The notes under the pieces: generated by a model
What the model was told of the DNA's origin: nothing
Seen by the model: the letters and a program-made list of their open reading frames with translations, nothing else
Database searches by the model: none
From: Thalassia testudinum
Lineage: Eukaryota; Streptophyta; Magnoliopsida; Alismatales; Hydrocharitaceae
DNA: 64,000 nt
Assembly (NCBI GenBank): GCA_037157565.1
Contig: JAZHRO010000063.1
Coordinates: forward strand, 156,166,501 to 156,230,500
Reading direction: 5' to 3'
Program-made: the position numbers and the translations under genes
Shown: positions 42,992 through 53,752 of the stretch, piece by piece
Layout: each line of letters opens with the position of its first letter
Numbering within the stretch: the first letter of the stretch is position 1

Positions 42992-45730
42992 TGATGAGAG
43001 CCTCATCATGAGCCATAACTAGCTCATTTTGACCCAATAAAGAAGATAAAAGCTCCTACATAACCTGGAAGAAGGCCTAACTGAAGGAACAAGTGCTTTG
43101 AGAAGAAAACATGAAATAAAGGTTAAAACTGCAATTTTACCATTGCAATACATAAACGGGATTTCTCAGAGGCAAAACATAGGTCAAATGGTCTAAATGA
43201 GATAAAAAGAGGGTTGAGTCAATCAGAAATGGGTTCATGTGTAATCTAAGAACTAAATGACACTTGGTAACCCTAAAATAGACCCGCTTAAATTAAACAA
43301 GGTTTTGATCAGAACAAAAAGCAAGTAAACCCTCAAAAAATCATGGAAAAACATCCTCTAGGGTTTAGAACACTTAATTTGGCCTTTGGAACCTAGTTTG
43401 ACCTAGATTAGGGTCCTAGCTCTTCAATTAACTTAATTTGGGTTTTTATGCAAAATGTCCAATCAAACGACGTCAAACCTGAAATCCAACTTCGCCATTG
43501 GATTCATTAGGTCCAAATTAGGTTTATACGAAAATTTGGACCTAAGGAGAGGTCATCTTGACCTACTTTGCAATTTAGTACACCCAAATCACAAATTGGT
43601 CCCTATCTTTTGAATACCTTTACGGAGAACCCCCTAGGTTCTTTGCCTCCTTTGCAAACCGGTCCTGCCGCCATTGCTAGGGCAGAAGCGAGCTCCGGCG
43701 AGGTTTGGAGAGGGATTGCTCTCTAATCCCTCAGAGATTCCCTCCCAGAAATGGAAGGAGGATTCTCTGAGGAATTCCCTTCCTTATAAATCCAATTACA
43801 ATCGCTGGTGTGAACCCAATCTCTCGTGCGAACGCGCGAGAGATTTGGGTATCCACCTTCCTTCCAACTCTGGCAAGCCGGCAGACCTAATTGCGCGCTC
43901 TCCACGCGCTGATAGGAGCGGCCAGCACCTATAAAACACCCCCCAGACCCTGCCGCAGGAGGGAAGCTTGATTTGGCCGAGTGTCCACCCCCAATTCGTC
44001 TCCTCCTGCCTGGCCGAAAGTCCCAGCAAGCTCCGGCGAGCCCCCCTCCCCTCCCTCTTCGCTCTGTCACAAAACCAGTGGCAGAGTTAGCTTTCTGACT
44101 TCCCTCCACGTCGCGCAATACCCGTGCACGCCGCCTCAGCCCCGTCGTCGCCGCCGTTCTCCCCCACTGGGCGTCATCTTCCCCGGCGACAGCAGGTACT
44201 GCTGTCCGCCTTCCGTCCCCTTTCGTCCTTACAATTTGGTTAGAACTCCTCTCCATCCTCTCCTCTCTCTTTTCCCCCTGTTATCTCATCTGATTACCCC
44301 TCGACCGACGCTAACCACCCTCATCTTCCACATCACCGACCGACCTCCGGCGAGCCGCTTCCACCATTCCAGCCCCCCACACGGCTCGCCAACCACCTCG
44401 AGAGCTCCGCCTCACCACCAGGAACTCGCTCCACCCTACAACTGCCACTCCAGACCTCCATAATCACCCCCTGAACAACCCACCATCTCCGGCCACAGGT
44501 TGACCTAGGCACGCACGCCTAGGCCGACCAGCAACCTGCATCATCGTCCACCGCCTTCGCCGTGCCACGGCGAAGGTCTTTAGCTGATCTGATTGGGCCG
44601 AGAGGCTCGTTTTGTGTATGACAGTGTTTGAGCCGCTGCCGCCATGGACGACCTCCGGTGAAGCTCCAACGAAGCTCCAGGCATCAAGCTTCCCAGGCTG
44701 CAGATGCAGGAGACTCACGCGAGTGTCGCGAGGTGAGTGAGCCCAGCACGGAGCGCCAGCAGAGCCATCCACTTGGGCAATTGCATACGAGAGTCTGCGG
44801 GCGCGCGTGAAATCAGGCCGGAACGTTTAGTCCCACATCGTGGGATTGCAGCACTCAGGTATGCTATAAATTGTATTTGTGCATTAAGCTGGTTGCCTCC
44901 GTAAGCACAGGGGTGAGGTCCCTCACTGACCCCACACCCACCTCGTCCGCGGCTTGACACGCGGATCTGGCGGATCCGACCCGACCTAGACCTATGCACT
45001 CCTCGCGCATCGTCACCTGTAGGTGCGCCTGGTCCCGGGTACGATCCGACCCGATTATGTTTGTGGCTCTGGGAGAGCGTCCTTGAGTGAATTGCTTGAG
45101 AGAGAGAGATACGTGTGGGTAGAGGGTGAAGGGTTAGGTTTTGCTCCTGTGCAGGCCAGGCTGAACGCAGGAGAGGAAGGACTTGGCCGCTACAGAAGAA
45201 GAAGAAGGAAAGGCAAGGCGAAGAAGAAAAGAAAGAAGAAGCAGGACAGAGAAGAAGAAGAAAGAAAGAAGCCGTCGCAGGAGAAGAAGGAAAGCAGAAG
45301 AAGAAAGAGCAAGACACAGAGAAGAAGAGAGGCAAAGAAAGATTAGAAGATCAAAAGAAGAAGCAGAAGGCTTCGCAAGACAAGAAAGAAAGCAGAGAAA
45401 GAAGCAAACGAAGAAGAAAATGAGAGAGACTGCATAAGAAGAAGAAAAGGAGAAATAGTTTTAAGACGTCTGATCTTGTGATCAGACGTCCAATTTCATA
45501 TTTTTGTCCTAATTATTTTTAATTGCATACATTCACATTTGAATTGATATTTTGAGTAAATTAGAGTGTTCAATTACATTTTGACTAGTAGTAAATTTCA
45601 TTTGCTCCCTGTGATCGACCTCGGATACTCCGATCTTTGAGTAATAAAATTCTTTATATTTGTTTAGACATTTTGTCGGTTATACTACAACGTGACATCC
45701 TTTAAACCCGTACAAAAACGTCGACAAACA
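42992..45730 (+). repeat. 3' LTR of F
   Basis: 2739 bp, close to the 5' copy with scattered substitutions and small indels; TATA box at 43930-43936, GACGTC hairpin at 45465-45490. Confidence 0.92.
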
Positions 45731-45735
45731 ATTTT

Positions 45736-46314
45736 CCTAGGGAAATGGAAATTCTATCTGATGAGGAACCTACTACTTATGAGGGTGAAATAATGAGCAG
45801 AATGAATTGGGGACTTATGCACAATCCTAGTCAACCAAATGGATGGCTCAATTCAGAGACTGAGATAGCTTTCGATGAATCCAAGATTAGTATCGATGAG
45901 GATGAGATAATTTCTGACGAGGATTTTAGTGAGTTATATGCAGAATTGCCATTTTCACATATACCCTCATATAACCCAGGATTTGTGGAGATCATGATTT
46001 TTGATGTTGATCACCATTATGAAGACCCCTATTATCCAAACTCTGATGCTGACATGCATTTTATCAATCCACCTCTTCAGCAATTTCCAATTGAATTCTA
46101 GAACATGATTGATCAGCAGAATTTGCATCATGATCCTTATTCTAATTATCCCCTACTTACCCCTACTCCACATTCTATTATAGACAGACTCTTTGGAGTA
46201 GGGATGCATCAACAATTAGTTCACATCTATGGACCACTGACTTTAGGAGCACATGAACACATCTTCCTTTTGATCTTGACCTGCTCTTATGCAATCACTG
46301 ATCTATCTGATTGA
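45736..46314 (+). pseudogene. Decayed acidic ORF of C, C-terminal part
   Basis: Open in the frame that precedes insertion F: removing F and one copy of the duplication keeps the frame. ATG at 45745, very acidic to about 46000, then a single stop TAG at 46099-46101 and a further 70 codons in the same frame. The last part contains TPTP followed by VGMHQQLVHIYG, resembling IGIHHQLANILG in A ORF2. The ORF stop (46312-46314) is followed by GGAGGCGTTAAACTCAGC, the post-ORF box. Function unknown. Confidence 0.6.
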
Positions 46315-48328
46315 GTTTTCGCCTAGTTGGAGGCGTTAAACTCAGCATTCATAAACTCAACAACTTATATATATACATACTTTCTATACATAGCATATTT
46401 TATTTTAGCATATTTCTTTGCATATTCCATATCGTCAGGTTGGCCTATGCTGAATGACAATTCAGGAGCAATTCCAAGTGATTTTCTACCCACTTACTCC
46501 CTGTCATAATTTATTTCTTTTATATTCATGCATGAGGACATGCAAGAACTTAGGCATGGGGGGGTAGATACATCAAAACTGAAAATTTTTTATGCCAACA
46601 TTTAGGAAAATCTTAGAGCAGCATGTTAAATGTACTTTAGGGTCCTAAATTCAAGAACGGCTCCACCTCCAAAGTTTGCATTAGAACTAGAAATCGTTCA
46701 CAATAGCCACTTCTGACTTGTTTACTCATCTTTTTGTTCTGAATTAAGGACTAAGCTGATAAGGGAACAACATTAAAGTACAAATCAGAAGAGGTTATTT
46801 GTATATAGCATATATACGTATTGCATCCATAAGATTTTTATTAAGATGATGCATTAGGGATTTTTATCTTCTAGTTGATTCCTGTAATCTGGAATCCAGT
46901 ATAATTTTCACACTCACACATAGATTTTGCAATGGATTCACTATGAAGACTAATAAACATCTTTAGTTTGTCAAGAAGAAGCAGTGCTTCTTTTCTTGAA
47001 CCCCTGGACAGTGTTTAGGGAGTCAGGTGAATCTTCTTCAAAAATCCACCAAATAGTGTGAGATGAGAGTAGAGTGTTATTGGTGCTCTAAGATTAGTGC
47101 AAGGAATCTAAAATTTTGGATAATTAGGTGATGATACTCGGAGATAGGCATAGTTTTCACTCTTGGTTCCTGCGTATAATTGATTATGTGAATTTTTGAG
47201 AGCCACCAACCAAGGCAAATATGTGGAGATCATGTTCTAATAAAATTAGGACTAAGGTAGATGGTCACAATCATTCTTTACAGAATCCTCGGCTGAAGGA
47301 GGGTATTGATGTCAAGGTCAAAAATATGTTGTCCTATTCGTCTCTTGGTGCCGAGAGTAGGCATTCCCACCAAATATGCCACCCGATATCTCTTGAACAC
47401 CACCAATTCCTAATAATGCCTCCTGAATAAAATTAGTATATGTCATGTGCTGTATTGAGTTGTATTGAAAAAAAACATATAGAAAAAAAAATTTAGAAAA
47501 ATTAGAAAACATAAAGAAAGAAAAAAAAAGAAAAGAAAGAAAGAAAGAAAAAAAACTATATACATATATATAAAAAAGAGAAAATAGAAAAGGCAAAAAA
47601 AAAAAGTGATGAGTTTATGAGTGTTTTAGTGTATATTTCAATTACATTGAGGCAATATCACCCACCACAATTGCGATCCACCAAATATGGCCTTAACCCA
47701 TTTTCCTATATTCCTGACCGCCTGAATACTGGCTGAGGAATTCCGACTTAGTGTTAGGGTTATTGGAACTGTATTAAAGTGTTAATGCCATGTGAGATCA
47801 CCAAATATAGATTATATGTACAAATCTGGTGAGCGTGTGAGCTCAAAAAGAAAAAAAGAGCGAGAAAAGAGAAAAAAAAGGAGTGAATACAATGGAACCA
47901 AAGAGAGAATAGTTTTTTTCGCTTTTCTCTGGGTTGATCTACTTAATAATTTAGGAATCTAGATTCTGTAGTATTAACCTCTATGTAGCACCAAATGAGA
48001 GTGAGCCACCAAATACACACCTATTTACCTCAGACATTCTCCACCTAAGCTAAAAGTCGAGGTGGAAATCATAGAATATCTTGGAAACCTTGAGGGAAGA
48101 AGTTTGCCTATCCTGCTAGAATTTTACTAGGGGTCAAGTACAGGCTTTAGAGGTGAATTGGCTTTTCACTCGAATCTGTTGCATAAGCTACATAGCTACA
48201 CTTTCACAATTGTCTGGATTTCTAGATTATTGGATGAAAACAAAAAGGAAAAGAATCTCTAGTTCGATGCTTGATAAAAATAATCAGTCCTTTAAGGACC
48301 CAATTGTAGATAACTTAGTTTCGCATTT
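46315..48328 (+). other. 3' noncoding region of C
   Basis: Two kb. It contains the internal polypurine tract GCATGGGGGGGT (46554-46565, after CATGAGGACATGCAAGAACT), six dispersed CCACCAAATA-type motifs (47046-48015) and A-rich runs (47460-47610). No CATGGGCGG repeat as in A, D' and F. Confidence 0.65.
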
Positions 48329-48361
48329 GCTAGGGACTAGCAAGATTTAGGCATGGGGGTA
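48329..48361 (+). other. Stem-loop and 3' polypurine tract of C
   Basis: GCTAGGGACTAGC (48329-48341) then GCATGGGGGTA (48351-48361), directly before the LTR. Confidence 0.8.
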
Positions 48362-50071
48362 TGATTGCGTAGCAATCATGGGACTTAAATGACCTAAATT
48401 AAGTTAGAACTTATCATAATTGTAGTGTAATTCATGCACACATAGCATACATTGCATCTTTTCTATTTTATTTAGATATGCATAAAATAATGTTACATTG
48501 TACTGATTAGTGAATTATTTGGAGTGTAGACAATAAGAAGCTCAAGAGATGACTTGAAGCTGGATCTGAAGTAGGGAAGAAGCTAGAGCTGGAGTAGAAG
48601 CCTTGGAACAAAGAGGAAGAAATAATGTAGGGAGAGGTATACTACTCAGTAGAATTTTAATGTAGAGTTAAATTATGAAGAACATAAGACTTTTCCTAGA
48701 CTTAGGATGCTCTGGAGACCCTCTTAAACCGTAGCCACCCTTAAATTAGGTCACCTTATCCTAGGATACCTAAAAGCCATCATTCCAGCCCATATCTAGA
48801 CATCCAGATAGGTTGCTAAACGTCCAGAGCCCTTAGACACAAACCGCAGACCTAGAACCCAATCCCGTTGGAAAAGTGGATGTCCAGACAAAGTGTCAGA
48901 CGCCTAATTTCTACAAAATTCCAAGATAGAACCTAAACTCCTCCCTGACTCAACATTGGATGTTCAAACCAGAGTTCTGGACTTCTGATTTTGAAGAATA
49001 AGTCGTCTGATTATAAAATTAGATGTCTGGAACCCTTCTCTAATCCCTGTTTTTGAAATCAAGCTTGGATCTTGATTTCCTAAGTCCCTAAACCCAATTC
49101 TACACCCTAGGGAACCTAAATTAAGGTGCCCTAAGCCTAGTAAACCACCCAAAGACCCTCCTAAGAACCTAATTAGGTTCTCACTAAGCCCAATTGACTT
49201 GGATCAAGTCAATCACACTTCACTTAGTCAATTAGACTCATAGAGTCCAATTGAGCTAAGATCTCAACCAACACAAGTTCAACTGAACTTAGTAAGAGTC
49301 CAATTGACTCAAGCCTGACCTAATTGGGTATCTTTTCTCCCAATTAGACATACATCCACTCAATTAAACTTGTGATAAGTTAATTGCGCATTCACATTAG
49401 CATTAGGGCTTATAACCCTAATTCTAGGAGCCTAACTAAACCCAATCACCTAGACCTATAGGACTCGACCTAGATCACTCACACACCCACCTAGTCATGC
49501 ACACACACACCCACACACACACATATAACTGCCACCTCTAGAGTTCTCTAGAGCCTTCCAGAGGTGGCACCACCTTGAAGACTAAAAATACTCTTCAAGG
49601 AGTCCACAACTTACCTCTTTAGAAAGTGGATCTAAGGTGACCCACTCCCTACTGCTTTAGCAGCTACCTAAACCTACTTCTAAAGAATTCCATAATTCTC
49701 TAGAGAGCCACTCCCTTGTCCACCCAAGAGTCTATAAAAAGACCCTCTTGGATGACTATGCACCCGATCTAGCCATCTACCTTTAGCTCCATTCCAGGTT
49801 CACCTCCATCTCCATGAGTTCCAACATCTCCACCACTCCACCTCCACGTCCAAGGCTAGAGAAGCTCTCCACCACCTCTCAAGAGGCAGACCTACCCACC
49901 ATTGGTTGTCCCTCTTTCTCCCTCCTACCACCTTAAGCCCCTACAGGCCATTGGAGAAAACCTCTAATGCCCTACTTTCTCTTAGGTAAGTTGTTCTTCC
50001 TAGTTTAATTTTGCATTAACTTTTTTTCTTAGTAGTGTAGTCATCCTCTACCTGAATGATGCATGCGTAAT
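48362..50071 (+). repeat. 3' LTR of C, first part
   Basis: Begins TGATTGCGTAGCAATCATGG. The 5' LTR lacks part of this terminal palindrome. TATA box 49733-49740. Interrupted at GTAAT (50067-50071) by E; it resumes at 63478. Confidence 0.88.
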
Positions 50072-51040
50072 TGGTCGAGACCCGGATAGGTTGTGTTAAT
50101 ATGGCGAAATTAGTGTTGAAGTGAGTATAGTGGTTAACCTAAATTGAGCCTAACCACCTTTTTACCAAAAAAAAAAAAAAATTTAACCTGGCCTAATTGA
50201 TTTTATCTTGGTCACTTTTAGGCCCAGGGTCGAACTTAGGGAGGCGGGAATTAGAGGTGAATAAGTTTCTATGCCTTTCCTACAACGAATCTCTTCTGTG
50301 CATTTATTTTGTTTTTGGTGTTTTTCTATTTAAGATTTTTTTCTGATAATTTTGTCCTTGAGGTACACCCTCAAAATCAGGTCCTTGGCTTAGAGCCAAA
50401 TTGTTCTTGGCTTTGAGCCAAATTAGGGTTCCAAAAATGGGTCTTGCTACTCGCAAGATCGAGTACCTGCAAGACAAGGATTATCTTTTCTCTTTTACTA
50501 TTTTTTTATCTTTTTAAAAGCAGGAAACAAAAGAGAAATAGAAACAAGATAAATATAGTGTACATATATATAGATATATATATTATATATAGGGGTGGGG
50601 GTGGAGATGGAAATGGTGTGTAGCACAGTGTCGAGTTGATCGACGTCTAGAAAGACGCAACCAATAGGACAAAGTGCCACGTGGAGTGTAGGATGGATGG
50701 GTGGAAGTGTGTGTGCGGAGACACTTTCTGTATGCGGGTATCGGGGAATATCAGCAACTAGTGCAGATATTCCCGCAATATAACGTGGGGTAGGTGATAT
50801 GAATATAAGTAAATATTTATATGTATATATATAGATAGGGTTATAATTATATAGGTGTAAATGTAGATATAAATATATGTATATATATAGAGATATGTAA
50901 ATAGATAGATGTATATATATATATAGATATGTATATATATATGTATTTATGTATATAGATATATATAGATAGATATATATATATGTATATATATATATGT
51001 ATTTATATCTATAGATATGTATGTATATATATGTGTATAA

Positions 51041-51078
<38 letters not shown>

Positions 51079-52406
51079 GTATGTGTGTATATATGCTTAT
51101 ATATGGTTGTATAGGTACTAATATGTACATATATATATATATGTATATATATAGGTGTGTACAAGTGATTGTGTGTGTGTACAAGTGTGGTGTGTGTATG
51201 GGTGTGTCTGCGGGAGAGAGTGAGAGAGTGGTTGTGAGAGAGGGCACTGGCATTTAAGCCGTTTGGAGCAAGCAGGCGATGTCTGATGGTGTGCGCAGGC
51301 ATGCGCAGACGTAGGCGCGCAAGGATGCTGGTGCATGCTGGAGGGAGTGGGCGTGAGGTCGCAGCGCAGTGCACTGCGTGGCACAGCGCACCGCGCTGCG
51401 CGCTGGAGTGAACGCTGGCGAAGAAGCGGGAGTGGGCGTAGAAGGGTGTGGGCGTTGGAGCAGAAGCTGCAGGTGCGAGCGTACGTGGGAGCAGGTGCGG
51501 GGACGGGCTGGAGACGGTTTCGACACAGAGAGAGTGTGCGGTGACCGAATAAGTGAGAAACTTTTTGGTCACCACACTATAGCTACAGTGTTCTGCAGAA
51601 ACGTGTGAATAGTAGATACAGTGCTCGCGTGGCGCCAACAACCGGTTGAGACCGGTTTTGCATGCACGGGCACTGTGGAGCGAGCCTGCGCTCGCGGAAG
51701 GAGATGGCGCCGGTTGCTGGCGTGCGTGCAGGGGCTTGCACGCTGCGTGGAGCTAACGGTGCCGTGCTACTGCTGCTGTTGAGCTTCAGAGCTCGAGTCT
51801 ACGACAATGGCGTGAAGGGCTTGAACATCGAAACAGAGAGTGAATCCACCACGCCCACCTGCTCTTGGATGAGCTGGGCGATGGTGGGACTCACAGTGGT
51901 GGTCGTGGACCACTGTGAGCTACTCCTGCCTGCAGTGTATCTCTTCAGTAGGAAGAGGTGCTGCGTATGGAGGGGAGAGGGGAGGAGATGGCCTGGAGGA
52001 AGGGGCTGCGGTGTGTGTTATGGACCAGGCTCCTTGCGCAATGAAGATGGTTGGTCTTTTTAAAGGAGAGAAAAGCATGCACAGCCATGCCCTGGGCTAC
52101 ACATGACTAAGCATGCAGCTAGCAGAGCATGCTGTGGCAGAGAATGGCGTGAAGAAGAAGAAGCCATGCCCTGCAGCTGCGTGGGGAAGAAGATTTCAAT
52201 AAAAAAATGAAGATGGTGAAATTGTGATGCAACCCTTGTTGAAGACGTTAATTACAAGGCCAACTATTCACTTTCCTCCCCTCTTAATTAAATGCATGCA
52301 CGTGTCAATTTTTACAAATGCAACTGTGGCTACCTAATATGCAATGATAATGCTAGGAAATAACACAAGATGGCTTTTTTATTGGTGTATTTTTGCTGTG
52401 CAATCA
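50072..52406 (-). repeat. 3' LTR of E
   Basis: 2335 bp; the minus strand begins TGATTGCACAGCAAAAATAC and ends CGGGTCTCGACCA. It includes a long TATATATG/TATAGA microsatellite (50560-51160), a CpG-rich part (51250-51560) and a weak TATA-like TTTAAAAAGACC (52053-52064, minus). Confidence 0.88.
50560..51160. repeat. AT microsatellite block in E 3' LTR
   Basis: About 600 bp of imperfect TATATATG, TATAGATA and TATTTATG runs, followed by GTGTGTGTACAAGTG. The 5' LTR has a longer, rearranged version at about 61575-62220, which accounts for much of the LTR length difference. Confidence 0.8.
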
Positions 52407-52417
52407 TACCCCCATGC
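52407..52417 (-). other. 3' polypurine tract of E
   Basis: GCATGGGGGTA on the minus strand, adjacent to the LTR; a related GGGACTAGTAAAAG precedes it. Confidence 0.75.
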
Positions 52418-53752
52418 CTATCTTTTACTAGTCCCTAGCAAAACATTTTGTACTGTATTTAGAAATGATCTTAAGCTGAATATTTTCTTCTGAGGCGACA
52501 TAGGTGTGTTTATTTGTTGGATTTTGTGAGAACCAATTGTAGTGAAGACTACCGGTACTTACGTGACATAGACCATCTCTTGACTAACTTGGACTCTTGA
52601 TATTTAAACCTTAAGAACAATTTCCAGGACTCAGGAGGTTTTTGCTGTACTCGAGAGCTCAAGAGATTATGGCTTGTGCATAGTGAAGGATCAAGACTGA
52701 CCAGATGAACATTAAGACTCAAGCCCAAGGTTTCATGAATTTTTAAGTGCAGGTTGGTCCCAGTTTTAGCTCATGTCTTCGGATTAACCCTTAAAAAGAT
52801 GACAGGAAACTCAACTCCCATTTTATTACATTTGTGGCTCAAAGAATATATGGTAGAAATAGGGTATTTGTGACTTGCCCTGAAAACTTTTTTAGGGAGA
52901 AGACTTCACAGACATTTGCGAGATATACTGACTTATTTGCACAGTTTTTTTTTTTGAAACACGTGTCAGTATATCTCTTACAACCTTATTTGGAGGAGCA
53001 CACTTTTCTTTTGGTGGGAGAGTTCCTTTTTGGTGGAAAGAGTCTCTCCTGAGCACAAGATTAAAGCCTAGGATAAAAAGTCTACCTGCGCGCATAGGTA
53101 AGAACTCCACCTTCCCTAATGAACACTAGGGTTGGATCTTAAGTTCACCTGGTCTTTCTTGATATGTGTAGTGTGAACCAAGATTACTTAGGCTCTTGAG
53201 TAGAAGCAAACCAACGGATCCTGTACTGGTGTCTCAGGTACAAAAATATGTCCTTAGTTAGGAGAGATTCTAATCTGTCTTGTCAATGCTCAAGTGAATT
53301 AAGTCGAGCCTGAGCGAACCAAGCTTCTGTGGCCTGGAAAGTCTTCAACACAGTGGTTGAATATCCATAAACACTTATTGTATTTTTGTTTCAGCCTTCA
53401 GATCATTACTAAACACCTTTTGTTTTTTTTTTTATGCTATGTACATATTTATAGATGGATGGAAGCTGCATGATACCATATAATACCCAAATCCTATAGA
53501 TGCCTATCCACCCCCCCATGCCAAATGATGCTGTGTCCTCATATGCATGCAGGGTAGGGTAGAGGAAGGACCAAAGATCGGGTAACGAGAGCTGAGGTGC
53601 CGGGTATTTAGCAGGGTGGTAGGGTAAGTGGATGGTGGGTGGTGAAGTGAAAAGGTGCAAAGTGTATGTGACAATGGCGGAGTGTTGTTGGGGTGCCTCC
53701 CAACGAGTGTTGAATTTAACGTCCCCAGCTGGACTCAGGATGAGGCACGACA
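52418..53752 (-). other. 3' noncoding region of E
   Basis: It contains a hairpin with 13-nt perfect arms (52920-52932 and 52965-52977), the internal polypurine tract GCATGGGGGGGT (53510-53521, minus) and the post-ORF box GACGTTAAATTCAACACTCG then TTGGGAGGCACCCC (about 53690-53723). Confidence 0.65.

Larger units (their letters stand above)
35822..45730 (+). mobile_element. F: non-autonomous retrotransposon of the D family
   Basis: LTRs at 35822-38558 and 42992-45730, flanked by ATTTG (35817-35821) and ATTTT (45731-45735). It is inserted in the C ORF. LTR ends, U3 start, U5, leader block, post-ORF box, internal tract and triple motif match D', but the 5.7-kb gag-pol is replaced by about 1.7 kb of unrelated acidic ORF. 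Mobilisation would need gag-pol in trans, most simply from a D'-type element. Confidence 0.9.

Noticed and set aside
50560..51160. Protein-coding Tyr/Ile-rich ORFs in the E LTR
   Set aside because: Direct translation of the TATATATG microsatellite.
51662..52063. 133-codon ORF in the E LTR (related one at 62670-62984)
   Set aside because: Antisense to the element and not conserved in length between the two LTRs.
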